Of a stretch of DNA of 64,000 bases, positions 34,259-46,259 are shown piece after piece. Within the stretch, counting starts at the first letter, position 1. Each line of letters begins with the position of its first letter. Position numbers and translations under genes: made by a program. The notes beneath the pieces are model-generated. The model ran no database searches and was not told the DNA's origin. It saw only the letters and a program-made list of their open reading frames with translations. Source of the DNA: Coptis chinensis (lineage: Eukaryota; Streptophyta; Magnoliopsida; Ranunculales; Ranunculaceae); contig CM027378.1 of the NCBI GenBank assembly GCA_015680905.1, positions 9,591,001 through 9,655,000 on the forward strand, in the 5' to 3' direction.

Positions 34259-34699
34259 TTTAGTTTTCTGCCCAATTGCCTCAACGATTTCCTCAAATTT
34301 CCCAAATCGCTACTTTACTCCTTTAAAATTTCTTAAAATTTTATGTGATCTCTAATTCTCCTCAAATTCCTAATTTGATTTCTTTTTTAAGAAAAATATA
34401 GTTTATAAAATATGAAAGGAAAAATCAGACAAAAATAGTAGGAGACAAGCTTGTGACAAGTGAAACTCCAGTAATATCCACGTGCTTGCTTTCAAACCAA
34501 TTATAGATCAAGATATTCCATGGTTGAAGTGTCGATTCACCTTTCCTAGGGTCTGTAAGGAAGATAATAGGAGCTTCTTCCCCTGCATGCGTGCATATAG
34601 GGCAAATGTCAATATTTAAGGGGATCATTAGATGGCATTGGAGAATGGCACAATATTGAATTGATGACATCCGTTGTCTGAGACCTTCCATAGGGATAG

Positions 34700-37600
34700 T
34701 ATAACACCCCGTCTTTTAATTGCTTTTCCTATAATAATATTAATAGTAATAATAATAATAATAAGGTAAACAGTTAAAACAAAAATAGGATATCCAGTAG
34801 TTCGGAAAAAAAGCCCGTAAGCAAGTAGATAGGTTTAAAACCCTTGTTTTACGGGGAGGTTTTAAGAAACTAGAAAATAAGGGTTTCTCACGTAGAGTTT
34901 TTAGAAAAAAACAAAAAGGGAGAGTTTTACAGAAAGGAAAAAAAAAAGAGGGGGGTTTGAACAAGAAAGATCGTCGAGTTTCGCGCGACAGTCGACTTCG
35001 GGGGTTTTCTGCGTACGGAAAGCTGATCGGTTTTAAACTGTGAGTAGATCTTTTATCTTCCACTGAATCCATATTTGTAAGTCTGTTTAAAAACTTTAAT
35101 GTCTGATATCTGCAAATCTGTAAATTTCTTTCTGTTCAATTATTCGTCAATGTTATTTTACATACTGTTTATTCTACCTACTGTTCGTTAGTTTGATGCT
35201 GTCTTAGTCTGGGTACTGTGTAAACAAACTTACGAAATAAAAAGATGATTTTGAATCAAATTTTAATTATCGATATACGTTGGATATAAGCTTGTTCTGT
35301 TGGAGTTTGGGTAAGCCGATTTTATTGGGTTTTGGGTTGAGGTGTTGATGTAGATCAAGTTGATATGGATTTTTGTTTGAATTGGAGATTGGAACGGTTA
35401 GGTGATAAATGGTTGAGTTTGGGTTGTTGGTGTCGCGAGGTGGGCTGCTGAAGCTCCGGAGGAGCTTCAATGGCGACCAAATCAGCACCACACCGTCTTG
35501 CGTCTTGATTGTATGGACTAGTGTTTTTGATTAGATTTGGTTGTGAGGTTATGTTGTGGGGTTGAGGTGGATTGTTGGTGGTTGATTGGGGGCTGGAGAG
35601 AGGGTGATTGAAGCTTGAATAAACCTTTAATGGCATCGTTGAATTTTTCTTGAAGATAACGTAATCATGATTTGATGGTATAGGTAGGTGGGGGTTTTTG
35701 TGAGGATCAAAACCGCCGGGTTTTTTCATCATGGATGGCGGTGGTGGCCGTTGTGGTGGTCGATGGTGGTCGGAGAATGAAGGAATGAAGGAGATGAACA
35801 AGAGCAAAAAACGATTTTGGGCTTGGGCCAAAATCGTGGGCTAATATCTTTTAATTTTTTGATTTTAAAAAGTTGACTTTTAAGATTAGACTATGGGCCT
35901 TAGGATTTGGGCTTTTGGGTTTTTGGAGTTTAGGCGGGTTGACCAATGTTGATTTGTTGACCCGAGTTGATTTGTTGACTTTGACCGGGGTTGATTTTGA
36001 CCAGTTGACCCAAAATTTGACTTTTACCTAAAATTATGATTCGGTCTAATAGGATAAGTCTAGGACTATTAACGTGTTTGATTTTAGGCTAAGACCTTTA
36101 TAAATATACTTGTGTACGTGTATTTACTGTTTTGTGATTTTTTTCAGTCTTTTACGATACACAACGTTATGACACTTATACATTCATGAAATTAATAACG
36201 CGTAAACCAAAAATAATTGAATCAAGATATTCCTATGTTCTCTGAAATAATCTATGCAATACAGTACAATAATGCGTAAACAAAACTTACCGTACCCTTT
36301 TAGAACTCTCCACGCCTCAAGTTTTGGAATTGAGTTTTATGACTGATGATGTCATATGTAGGTGGGCATTTATTGAATGTGCTATAAATGGCCCGTTAGT
36401 GTTATATAAGGGTATTCATTGAAGGTGCCATGAATGACCCGGGTATTCATTGAATGTGCCATGAATGACCGTGTTAGTAGTAAACTAAAAAGAAACTAAG
36501 GTATTCGTCTTGCGGGTTAGTTGTATTCCTTGAATGTGCGGGAATGTAGGATTGGGTATTCCTTGAATGTGGCAGGAATGACCCAGGGCATTCATTGAAT
36601 GTGCCATGAATGGCCCGTTAGTGATATGATAGGTATTCCTTGAATGTGGAATGAATGACCTAAGGTATTCATTGAATGTGCCATGAATGACCTCGAGTTT
36701 TGTGCCCAAAAGAGGTCGTGAAATATGTGTATGAAAGCCCGAGATGGCTATGATATTGTGGTATTCGGTGGGAGAGGCACACAGGAATGTGTGATTTGGC
36801 AAATGTGTGGAGTGCAAATCGTGGAGTAGGTACTAAAGGGTGGGTGTATAAGAAAAGTAATTGATTAATTGATAAGAGAAATGGATTTGTTTATCACGAG
36901 TGTGCTTGGGTTTACCTTTGAATACATATAGAATATCTACATATGTTATATATACAAGTTCTAACTTTCTTTTTGCGGGGAGGGTAGGACTTAATAATAT
37001 TTTGTCTTGAGGGGCGCAATCCTACCCCTTATACAAATGCCGGACATCGGTAAGTGTAATTCAATTATTTAGATATTAAAAGGAGTTATTAGAATGAGTT
37101 AATAAAATGGAAGTTAATAAAATGGAAGTTTTGCTTGGGAAGAAAAACTATGCGGTTGAGATGACGAAAACTACTTGTCTTCCAAGTCGAGAATGATTAG
37201 GTTATGATAGATTTAAAGTGTTAGTTGGATAAGTAAAGTTTGAAATGTTTATATGTATTTAGTCTACTCATACCAGCAAATTCAATTTGCTGACCCATGT
37301 TTGCTTTGTTTTGGCAACGTGGGTGTGTTCTTGGGAACATAGGTGGAAGGCAGTGGAATCGCGGCGTGTGATTGGGATTCGTGCCTGGAGCAATCCGTTA
37401 GTTTTCTTTTAGGTCTGATTCTTTATTGGAAGGATGTAATAACGTAGTTTACCTTTTTCATGGCATGAGAACATGGTAGTGAGGAATTTTATTCTGAGAG
37501 TTTGTTTGATATTTTATTTGGAAGGATGTTATCTTAATAAAGAAGTTGTGGATAATTATTAGGATTATTTTAATTTAAGTTGATTCTTTTATGACATGGT

Positions 37601-37730
37601 CATTAGGGGTTACGTATGTGTAGTATCTCCTGTCATAGTCTGGGTTCCTAAACAAGTGAACCTAGTGATGTTTGAGATTTTATATTTCAAATATTCACTT
37701 TGTTATTGTTTAGAAATTTGGGCTGTGACA
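34700..37730 (+). repeat. 5' LTR
   Basis: Begins tataacaccccgtcttttaa and ends gggctgtgaca. It contains a block of eight TTGAC[C/T] motifs (35869-36028) and about eight copies of a roughly 30-bp repeat (36364-36695). Minus-strand open frames inside it (for example 34740-35072 and 35267-35831) recur in the 3' LTR and are not genes. Confidence 0.95.
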
Positions 37731-37734
37731 TTTT

Positions 37735-37746
37735 TGGTATCAGAGC
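37735..37746 (+). promoter_or_regulatory. primer binding site (initiator Met tRNA)
   Basis: TGGTATCAGAGC, five bases after the 5' LTR end, the standard minus-strand primer site of plant gypsy and copia elements. Confidence 0.95.
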
Positions 37747-37864
37747 CTAGGTTAGCTTAGTGTTGGAAAGTCTAAGTGATCCTCGGATGTGGAATATGGG
37801 TTATAGTATTGAGAGTTTTGGATATATGTGAATATTAATGGGAGTTTTGTTTGAATTGTAGATC

Positions 37865-38939
37865 ATGGTTGAGACACGTAATGGTAATACTCTTTGGACT
37901 GCAGGTGAACACTCCAAAGATCTGATGTCGAGTATGCAGAATTGAATCGGTTGTTGCGGGCTATCTTGAGAATAACCATCGATTTCGGGAGATCCTTTTG
38001 CTAAAGCAATAAGGAGTTTGGTACTCTTGGTGGGTAGCGATTTCTTGGTGTTGGGAATCGCGATTGCAGTGGAGTCTTGGATTCAAAGTTGTGAAAATGT
38101 CTTTGGCGTGATCAGACTTACTAAGGTTCAGAAGCAGGAGTTGGCAGCTCACCAACTTGATGACGCTGCTAGGTTTTGGTGGCGAGCTCTCACCCCTAGT
38201 CTGGACACTAGAAATTTGACTTGGGAAGACTTCAAGGTTAGATTTGAGAGTAAGTTCATTCCTGAGGCAGTGAAAGAGCAGTTGGCTCAACAGTTCTCTG
38301 AGTTGACTCAAGACGGGAAGTCGGTAACTGGGTATGTGACCAAGTTTAATGAGTTGTCGAGGTTTGCTCCCTATCTTGTGGATACTGACAAGAAGAAAAA
38401 CCAAAAGTTCATACGTGGGTTAGAGAGTCACTTGTCCGGCAAGTTGATTCCTTTTGATGGGGACACTTTTGATCGTGTGTTGGACTTGGCCTTGAGATAT
38501 GAGGAGCAGAATGCAGCCCTAAGAGAGTCGAGGGGGAAGAGGAAGTTTGGTGAGATACCAATTGTTGGTCCTAGGCCTTTTGAGAGCAGGCAACCGAATA
38601 GGTTTAGGCCTTATGATATACCTCAGAGGGGTCCGTTTCAGAGACCACCATCCCGGGGGTTTCGGGGAGGATTTCATCGGCCAGGGGTGTATTCCGACCC
38701 CGGGAGGATTTCATCGGGGGTGGTTATATAGGCCACGGGCGGTGGAGGCTTTAGACCTCGGGGAATCGATGGCGAGGCAAGGTCCTCGGCGGCTTCGGTC
38801 GAGCTCCCCGCTCTTCCGTATCGACCCGGCATTACTTTTACCGCACACGGCCAATGCTCGAGCCATAGTTCTGTTGAAAGGGCTTCTTTGGGAGTGTAGC
38901 AGTGGGGCATTTATCTTGTTATTGCCCTACCAAGGGTAA
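37865..38939 (+). pseudogene. gag of the chromovirus
   Basis: The likely start MVETRNGN lies at 37865, and a stop and shift follow within 30 codons. The capsid domain is well kept from about 38090 to 38500: VQKQELAAHQLDDAARFWWR, WEDFKVRFESKFIPE and SELTQDGKSVTGYVTKFNEL. This is the Retrotrans_gag pattern with the YxxxF-like helix order. A basic Pro/Arg/Gly-rich segment follows (RPYDIPQRGPFQRPPSRGF). The frame stops at 38729-38731, and the zinc knuckle region beyond is not readable in one frame. The damage here is small indels rather than scattered stops. Confidence 0.9.
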
Positions 38940-39159
38940 TCAGCTGAAACGAGCACCGGCACCAGCACTCGTGCTAGAGCCTATCAGGTATGCGGGACAC
39001 AGGAATGTTGAAGGTACCTTTAGTTCATCTCGGTTTACATTCGAGTTTTGTTTGATTCAGTGCTTCACATTCCTTTATATCTCGTCGGTATGTTGTTGAG
39101 AAAGAAAGTTTTAAAACTACCCTTTTATCTAAGCCCTTGTGTGTTGAGACACCGTTAGG

Positions 39160-40870
39160 AGGTTCTCGTTACCTTATATGACGAGTGCAAAGGTTTTAAG
39201 TTGTGTTTCTTAGGCCGTGTGTCTTTATGGTAGACTTGATCGTGTTGGGGTTTGAGGGTTTCCATTTCATACTTGGTATGGACCGGTTGACACGTTATCA
39301 TGTTACCTTGGATTGTGCAAGGAGGGAGGTTATAGTGAATACACCGGCATGCCAAGGTTGATTCACACCGTGTTAGTAAGGAGGACTTCGGTGATGTCTA
39401 GCTTCACATGCTCTATAGAGATACCCACGAGGGATATTAGCGATGTGGAAGTAGTGAGAGACTTCGAGGATGTTTTTCGGAGATTCGGGGTTGCCACCCA
39501 AGGGAGGTGGAGTTTCAGTATAGACTTGTTACCGGGGACCGCACGGTTTCAAAGTCGAAACTTTACGGGTTGGCACCTAAGCTATTGGGCCGAAATGAAA
39601 GTGCAAGTCGAGGAATTACTCGGGAAGGGGTAAGAGTTTAATGTTTACTTGATTTTGTTTTGGCTTAACCATATCTTTTGAGTATATGGGTTTGAATCTT
39701 TTAAGGTGTGTATGACCGGGTTCATACGACCGAAAGCAACTCACCATGGGGTGCTGCTTCGCTATTTTGTTTCCAAGAAGGATGGTACTTTGAGGATGTG
39801 TATTGACTTGAGGATTTGAACCCGGTGACTATAAAAATATGTATCCGCTTCCTAGGATTGATGATTTGTTGGACCCGGTTGAAAGGGGCTAAGATATTTT
39901 CAAAGTTTGATTTAAGGACCGGTTATTACCGGATGGGAGTTGAAGAAAGAGTATTCCTTTGATCGCATTTAGGACTCGGTATGGGTTGTATGAGTTTTAC
40001 GTGATGCCTTTTGGGTTGTGAATGCACTGCATTCTTTATGGACTGATGAATCGTATATTCAGGCCCTTTTGGATAAATTTGTGATTGTTTTCATTGATGA
40101 CATTTTAGTGTATTCACAAAACACAGAAGAACATAAGATGCATTTGAAGATAGTAATGCAGACGTTCAGAGAACATAAGTTGTATGCTAAGTTTAGCAAG
40201 TGCCATTTTTGGGAAGAAGAAATTCGTTTCTTGGGACATGTGGTATCTAGTGAAGGGATTGTTGTAGACCCTGAGAAGGTTGCTGCAGTGAAAGAATGGA
40301 AACAACCAACCACTGTTACAGAGATTAGAAGTTTCTTGGGGTTAGCTGGATATTATCGGAGATTTATTGAGAAGTTCTCACTTATTGCAGCTCCGCTCAC
40401 CAAGTTAACTAGGAAAGATGTGAAGTTTATGTGGACTAATGATTGTGAGAAAGCTTTCCTAGAATTGAAACAGAGGTTGACTACAGCTCCAATTCTAGTA
40501 ATCCCGACTAGAGGCGGAAAGCTAGTGGTTTTACTGGATGCTAGTGGAACCGGTTTGGGTTGTGTGTTAATGCAAGACCGAGAAGGTTGTGTCGTATGCT
40601 TCACGGCAGTTGAAGATACATGAGAGAGCGTTATCCTACTCATGACACGGAGTTAGCTGCAGTGGTTTTGCTTTGAAGGTGTGGAGACATTATTTATATG
40701 GTGAGAAGTTCGAGCTTTACACGGATCACAAGAGTTTGAAGTATCTTTATTCACGTAGGAATTGAATATGAGGCAATGCCAGAGATGGATGGAGTTCATA
40801 AGTAGTTATGACTTGAGATTCATATCACCCGAGCAAGGGCAATGTAGTTCATGGATGCACTTAGTCGATT
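39160..40870 (+). pseudogene. protease, reverse transcriptase and RNase H of the chromovirus
   Basis: Protease remnants lie near 39240-39340. The segment FSIDLLPGTARF and MKVQVEELLGKG leads into RT, with VSKKDGTLRMCID at about 39774. The catalytic palm box FIDDILVYS is intact at about 40090. The thumb ([15 protein letters not shown]) and the connection [18 protein letters not shown]-like block follow in the long frame 40018-40623. RNase H starts with [14 protein letters not shown] but breaks after VEDT. The stretch 39640-40017 needs at least six frame changes to read. The enzyme cannot be made from this copy as given. Confidence 0.92.
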
Positions 40871-41077
40871 GCACGGTGTTTTGACCACTCTTATGGTGCA
40901 AGAGTGGAACAGTTTTAGAGACTATATCGACTTATGATGTCCGGACTACACCGATCTGAGATGAGGGGTATATATGCAGTTTGGAGGTTAGGCGGTGATA
41001 TTCATGAGTGATTGCCATGCGGCATAGAGACCGATTTCTTTTGAGTCGGTTGGATGATCCGGTCATTGATATTTTAG

Positions 41078-42444
41078 ATGATTGTCCGTCGATTAGGCGT
41101 GGATTACGATGGAGGATTGAGATTTCATGAGAGATTATGTGTACGGATGATCTGCGAGTTAAAGAAGGAAATATTATATGAAGCTCATCGTTCTCGGTTT
41201 ACAATTCATCCTGGAGGAACGAAGATGTACCAAGACTTGAAGAGGACCTTTTGGTGGGAAGGAATGAAAAGAGATGTCGGCGAATATATTTCTCAGTGTT
41301 TAACTTGTCAGCAGGTTAAAGCAGAGCATCGAGGCCTTTCCTTACGGATTATTGCAGCCATTAGAGATACCGATGTGGAAATGGGAGCACATTTCTATGG
41401 ATTTCATTGATGGCTTGCCTAAGTCTCGGAGAGGTAATGAATCTATTTGGGTTATTGTTGATCGTCTAACGAAATCTGCTCATTTCATTCCTATTGACGT
41501 GCATAGAAATACAGATAAGTTAGTTTCCTTGTACATTCGAGAAGTGGTCAGATTACATGGGATTCTAGTGAGTATTGTTTCAGATCGAGATCCTTTGTTC
41601 ACTTCCGAGTTTTGGAAGAGTTTTCAGCGTGCTATGGGCACTAGTTTGGCGATGAGTACTGCTTATCATCCTCAGACAGATGGACAGACGGAGAGGGTGA
41701 ATCAGATATTAGAAGATATGTTACGCTCTTGTGTAATGGATTTTGGTGGAGGATGGGAGGAACATTTATCTTTGGTGGAGTTTGCATATAATAACAGTTT
41801 CCAGTCGAGCATTGGTATGGCACCCTTTGAGGCTTTGTATGGGCGTCCATGTCGATCACCTACTTGTTGGGCAGATGTGGGAGACCGAGTATTGCTTGGG
41901 CCTGAGATAGTGAGAGAGACATCTGAGCAGATTAAAGTCATTAGAAAAGATTAAGGCGACCTGCAGTAGGCGAAAAAGTTATGCAGATTTGAAGAGGAAA
42001 CGGGTAAAGTTTTCTGTAGGCGATTTTGTGTTTTTGAAGGTTTCCCCTATGAGAGGAGTTATGAGGTTTGGCATGAAAGGAAAGTTGAATCCACGATATA
42101 TTGGACCATACGAGATAGTAGCCTCCGTTGGTAGTTTGGCGTATCGTCTTGCTTTTCCGCCTAACTTAGCGATGATTCACGATGTCTTCCACGTGTCTAT
42201 GCTACGGAAATGTGTGAAAGATCCTACTGAGGTTGTTCAGCCAGCAGAGCTAGAGTTGAACGATGATGTAACTTTTACAGTGAGGCCTATCATGATAGTA
42301 GATAGGGATGTGAAACACCTTAGAAGGAGGATTGTAAACTTGGTAAAAGTGCAGTGGAGTGAAAGGGAAAATGACGTGACCTGGGAACTTGAAGATAAGA
42401 TAAGGCAGATGCACCCTGAGCTCTTCTCTGACACTCTACTTTGA
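41078..42444 (+). pseudogene. integrase with chromodomain-like C-terminus
   Basis: The zinc finger (HPGGTKMYQDLKRTFWW then CLTCQQVKAEH) is followed by a shift near 41352 into the core frame. The core shows the catalytic residues in WEHISMDFIDGLP, VSDRDPLFTSEFW and the glutamate of WEEHLSLVEFAYNNS; HPQTDGQTERVNQ is intact. A second break lies at 41954. The last frame (41989-42444) has the GPYEIV segment, MIHDVFHVSMLRK and a chromodomain-like end (VKVQWSERENDVTWELEDKI). The terminal HPELF segment and this chromodomain place the element in the chromovirus branch, near Tekay/Del. Confidence 0.93.
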
Positions 42445-42478
42445 ATCTCGGGACGAGATCCTTTTAAGGTGTGTATAT
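42445..42478 (+). other. polypurine-tract region before the 3' LTR
   Basis: The sequence cgggacgagatccttttaag, typical of the segment before the 3' LTR in this family, is followed by gtgtgtatat where a G-rich polypurine tract would be expected. The tract itself looks degenerate or misread. Confidence 0.6.
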
Positions 42479-45400
42479 TATAACACCCCGTCTTTTAATT
42501 GCTTTTCCTATAATAATATTAATAGTAATAATAATAATAATAAGGTAAACAGTTAAAACAAAAATAGGATATCCAGTAGTTCGGAAAAAAAGCCCGTAAG
42601 CAAGTAGATAGGTTTAAAACCCTTGTTTTACGGGGAGGTTTTAAGAAACTAGAAAATAAGGGTTTCTCACGTAGAGTTTTTAGAAAAAAACAAAAAGGGA
42701 GAGTTTTACAGAAGGGAAAAAAAAAAGAGGGGGGTTTGAACAAGAAAGATCGTCCAGTTTCGCGCGACAGTCGACTTCGGGGGTTTTCTGCGTACGGAAA
42801 GCTGATCGGTTTTAAACTGTGAGTAGATCTTTTATCTTCCACTGAATCCATATTTGTAAGTCTGTTTAAAAACTTTAATGTCTTATATCTGCAAATCTGT
42901 AAATTTCTTTCTGTTCAATTATTCGTCAATGTTATTCTACTTACTGTTTATTCTACCTACTGTTCGTTAGTTTGCTGCTGTCTTAGTCTGGGTACTGTGT
43001 AAACAAACTTACGAAATAAAAAGATGATTTTGAATCAAATTTTAATTATCGATATACGTTGGATATAAGCTTGTTCTGTTGGAGTTTGGGTAAGCCGATT
43101 TTATTGGGTTTTGGGTTGAGGTGTTGATGTAGATCAAGTTGATATGGATTTTTGTTTGAATTGGAGATTGGAACGGTTAGGTGATAAATGGTTGAGTTTG
43201 GGTTGTTGGTGTCGCGAGGTGGGCTGCTGAAGCTCCGGAGGAGCTTCAATGGCGACCAAATCAGCACCACACCGTCTTGCGTCTTGATTGTATGGACTAG
43301 TGTTTTGATTAGATTTGGTTGTGAGGTTATGTTGTGGGGTTGAGGTGGATTGTTGGTGGTTGATTGGGGGCTGGAGAGAGGGTGATTGAAGCTTGAATAA
43401 ACCTTTAATGGCGTCGTTCGAATTTTCTTCAGTATAACATAATCATGATTTGATGGTATAGGTAGGTGGGGGTTTTTGTGAGGATCAAAACCGCTGGTTT
43501 TTTTTCTCTGTCATGGATGGCCGGTGGTGGCCGTTGTGGTGGTCAGTGGTGGCTGGAGAATGAAGGAATGAAGGAGATGAACAGTAGCAAAAAACGATTT
43601 TGGGCTTGGGCCAAAATCGTGGGCTAATATCTTTTTATTTTTTGATTTTAAAAAGTTGACTTTTAAGATTAGACTATGGGCCTTAGGATTTGGGCTTTTG
43701 GGTTTTTGGAGTTTAGGCCGGGTTGACCAATGTTATTTGTTGACCCGAGTTGGATTGTTGACTTTGACCAGGGTTGATTTTGACCAGTTGACCCAAAATT
43801 TGACTTTTACCTAAAATTATGATTCGGTCTAATAGGATAAGTCTAGGACTATTAACGTGTTTGATTTTAGGCTAAGACCTTTATAAATATACTTGTGTAC
43901 GTGTATTTACTGTTTTGTGATTTTTTTCAGTCTTTTACGATACACAACGTTATAACACTTATACATTCATGAAATTAATAACGCGTAAACCAAAAATAAT
44001 TGAATCAAGATATTCCTACGTTCTCTGAAATAATCTATGCAATACAGTACAATAATGCGTAAACAAAACTTACCGTACCCTTTTAGAACTCTCCACGCCT
44101 CAAGTTTTGGAATTGAGTTTTATGACTGATGATGTCATATGTAGGTGGGCATTTATTGAATGTCTTTATAAATGGCCCGTTAGTGTTATATAAGGGTATT
44201 CATTGAAGGTGTCATGAATGACCCGGTATTCATTGAATGTGCCATGAATGACCGTTTGTAGTAGTAGGCCCCCTAAAAGAGGAACTAAGGTATTAGCCTT
44301 GCGGGTTAGTTGTATTCCTTGAATGTACGGGAATGTAGGATTGGGTATTCCTTGAATGTGGCGGGAATGACCCGGGGCATTCATTGAATGTGCCATGAAT
44401 GGCCCGGATTAGTGATATGATAGGTATTCTTTGAATGTGGCGGGGGATGACCTAAGGTATTCATTGAATGTGCCATGAATGACCGAGTTTTGTGCCCAAA
44501 AGAGGTCGTGAAATATGTGTATGAAAGCCCGAGATGGCTATGATATTGTGGTATTCGGTGGGGAGAGTGGCACAGGAATGTGTGATTTGGCAAATGTATG
44601 GAGTGCAAATCGTGGAGTAGGTACTAAAAAGGGTGGGTGTATAAGAAAAGTAATTGATTAATTGATAAGAGAAATGGATTTGTTTATCTGAGTGTGCTTG
44701 GGTTTACCTTTGAATACATATAGAATATCTACATATGTTATATATACAAGTTCTAACTTTCTTTTCTGCGGGGAGGGTAGGACTTAATAATATTTTGTCT
44801 TGAGGGCCGGTCCTACCCTTATCTGTGTGGACATCGGTAAGTGTAATTCAATTATTTAGATATTAAAAGGAGTTATTAGAATGAGTTAATAAAATGGAAG
44901 TTTTGCTTGGGAAGAAACTATGCGGTTGAGATGACGGAACTACACATGCTTCCAAGCCGAGAATGATTAGGTTATGATAGATTTAAAGTGTTAGTTGGAT
45001 AAGTAAAGTTTGAAATGTTTATATGTATTTAGTCTACTCATACCAGCAAATTCAATTTGCTAACCCATGTTTGCTTTGTTTTGGCAACGTGGGTGTGCTC
45101 TGGGGAACATAGGTGGAAGGCAGTGGAATCGCGGCGTGTGATTGGGATTAGTGCGGAGCGATCCGTTAGTTTTCTTTTAGGTCTGATTCTTTATTGGAAG
45201 GATGTAATAACGTAGTTTACCTTTTTCATGGCATGAGAACATGGTAGTGAGGAATTTTATTCTGAGAGTTTGTTTGATATTTTATTTGGAAGGATGTTAT
45301 CTTAATAAAGAAGTTGTGGATAATTATTGGGATTATTTTAATTTAAGTTGATTCTTTTATGACATGGTGTTAGGGTTACGTATGTGTAGTATCTCCTGTC

Positions 45401-45496
45401 ATAGTCTGGGTTCCTAAACAAGTGAACCTAGTGATGTTTGAGATTTTATATTTCAAATATTCACTTTGTTATTGTTTAGAAATTTGGGCTGTGATA
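42479..45496 (+). repeat. 3' LTR
   Basis: Begins tataacaccccgtcttttaa and ends gggctgtgata. It is the near-identical partner of 34700-37730, with differences concentrated in short patches (for example 44262-44285, 44560-44575, 44812-44830, 44915-44945). Confidence 0.95.
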
Positions 45497-45563
45497 GATA
45501 GCGAGGAGAAAGTTTTTGGTGTATCTAGACTATAAGCATAAGCAACTGATGACTGATTTTTGG

Positions 45564-45691
45564 GCAGGTGCCGACTAGCAAAGTCGGTAAAATCTTTGGG
45601 TGATGATACCAGAGGTCTGGGGCTCGAACCCCGCTAGCAATATTAAAGAGTTACTGATTTCATTTAAAACAAGCTTACCAACCAAAAAAAA
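45564..45691 (+). mobile_element. tRNA-derived SINE
   Basis: The 128-bp body carries an RNA polymerase III box A (TAGCAAAGTCGG, about 45576) and box B (GGCTCGAACCCC, about 45629), and ends in an A run. It is flanked by a perfect 15-bp target duplication ATGACTGATTTTTGG (45549-45563 and 45692-45706), as left by LINE machinery. It is not a functional tRNA gene: the fold beyond the two boxes is lost. Confidence 0.95.
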
Positions 45692-45747
45692 ATGACTGAT
45701 TTTTGGCGAGCTGATAACTCAAATTCCTTCTCAAGCCCTCCCTGCCA

Positions 45748-45907
45748 AGGGTGGATGCAGGATTCTCCACCAGGGGGGCTACTAGCACTAATTTACATTT
45801 TTTTTTTCTTTTCTTTTTGGGGTATAAATTGAATAGTAACCACTAATTATTATTTTTTAGTAAAGGGGGGCTATAGCCTGGTCAGCCAACTCCTAGATCC
45901 GCCCCCT
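45748..45907. mobile_element. 160-bp hAT-like MITE
   Basis: The left end agggtggatgcagga and the right end, reversed, agggggcggatctagga are imperfect inverted repeats. Next to them, ccaggggggct and aggggggctatagcct form a second matched pair. The AGGGGCGGAT(C)CAGGA terminus is widespread in plants. No target duplication was identified. Confidence 0.6.
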
Positions 45908-46259
45908 ACAATAATCTTGCCATAATAAGTTTCCGCCAAAACATGTTGTACGTGGTTTATAGGGGGCGGTAGAGAACTTAGATCAAAATCAAGAAGAAGT
46001 AGATGTAGTTCGGCGGTGACACTGTCAAATACATCCCCCATTGGCATAGCATTGCGGTATCTAAGAATGTGGTTATGGAGCTCCTCAGTCCGAGTCCGCG
46101 AGGCTATAAAGGAAAATTTGCACACTTCAACTATGCAACAGATACCAATACCACCGAGATAGAGAGGGAGGGTCTACAAATGCCACTAAAGCTCACCAAA
46201 TTCGGGGCCACTAGAGACCACAATGCCTTGCGGAGTAGAAAACGAAATAGGGTCTAGTT

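Larger units (their letters stand above)
34700..45496 (+). mobile_element. full-length chromovirus (Tekay/Del-like) gypsy retrotransposon
   Basis: The 10.8-kb element is flanked by a perfect 5-bp duplication GATAG (34695-34699 and 45497-45501). It has 3,031-bp and 3,018-bp LTRs, a primer binding site matching initiator-Met tRNA, gag, protease-RT-RNase H, integrase and a chromodomain-like C-terminus in gypsy order. The LTRs begin TATAACACCCC and end TGTGACA/TGTGATA, so the usual TG start appears as TA. The LTRs are about 99% alike in their first 600 bp by eye, suggesting a recent insertion, yet the frames contain many small indels. Confidence 0.97.

Noticed and set aside
34740-35072. 110-residue minus-strand ORF, repeated nearly unchanged at 42519-42851
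   Set aside because: It lies within both LTRs; the match reflects LTR identity, not a conserved gene.
45576-45640. tRNA-like sequence with box A and box B
   Set aside because: It is the head of a SINE with an A tail and a target duplication; no complete cloverleaf can be drawn.
45871-46125. 84-residue minus-strand ORF next to the hAT-like MITE
   Set aside because: Its C-terminal part is MITE sequence and the rest has no recognised domain.
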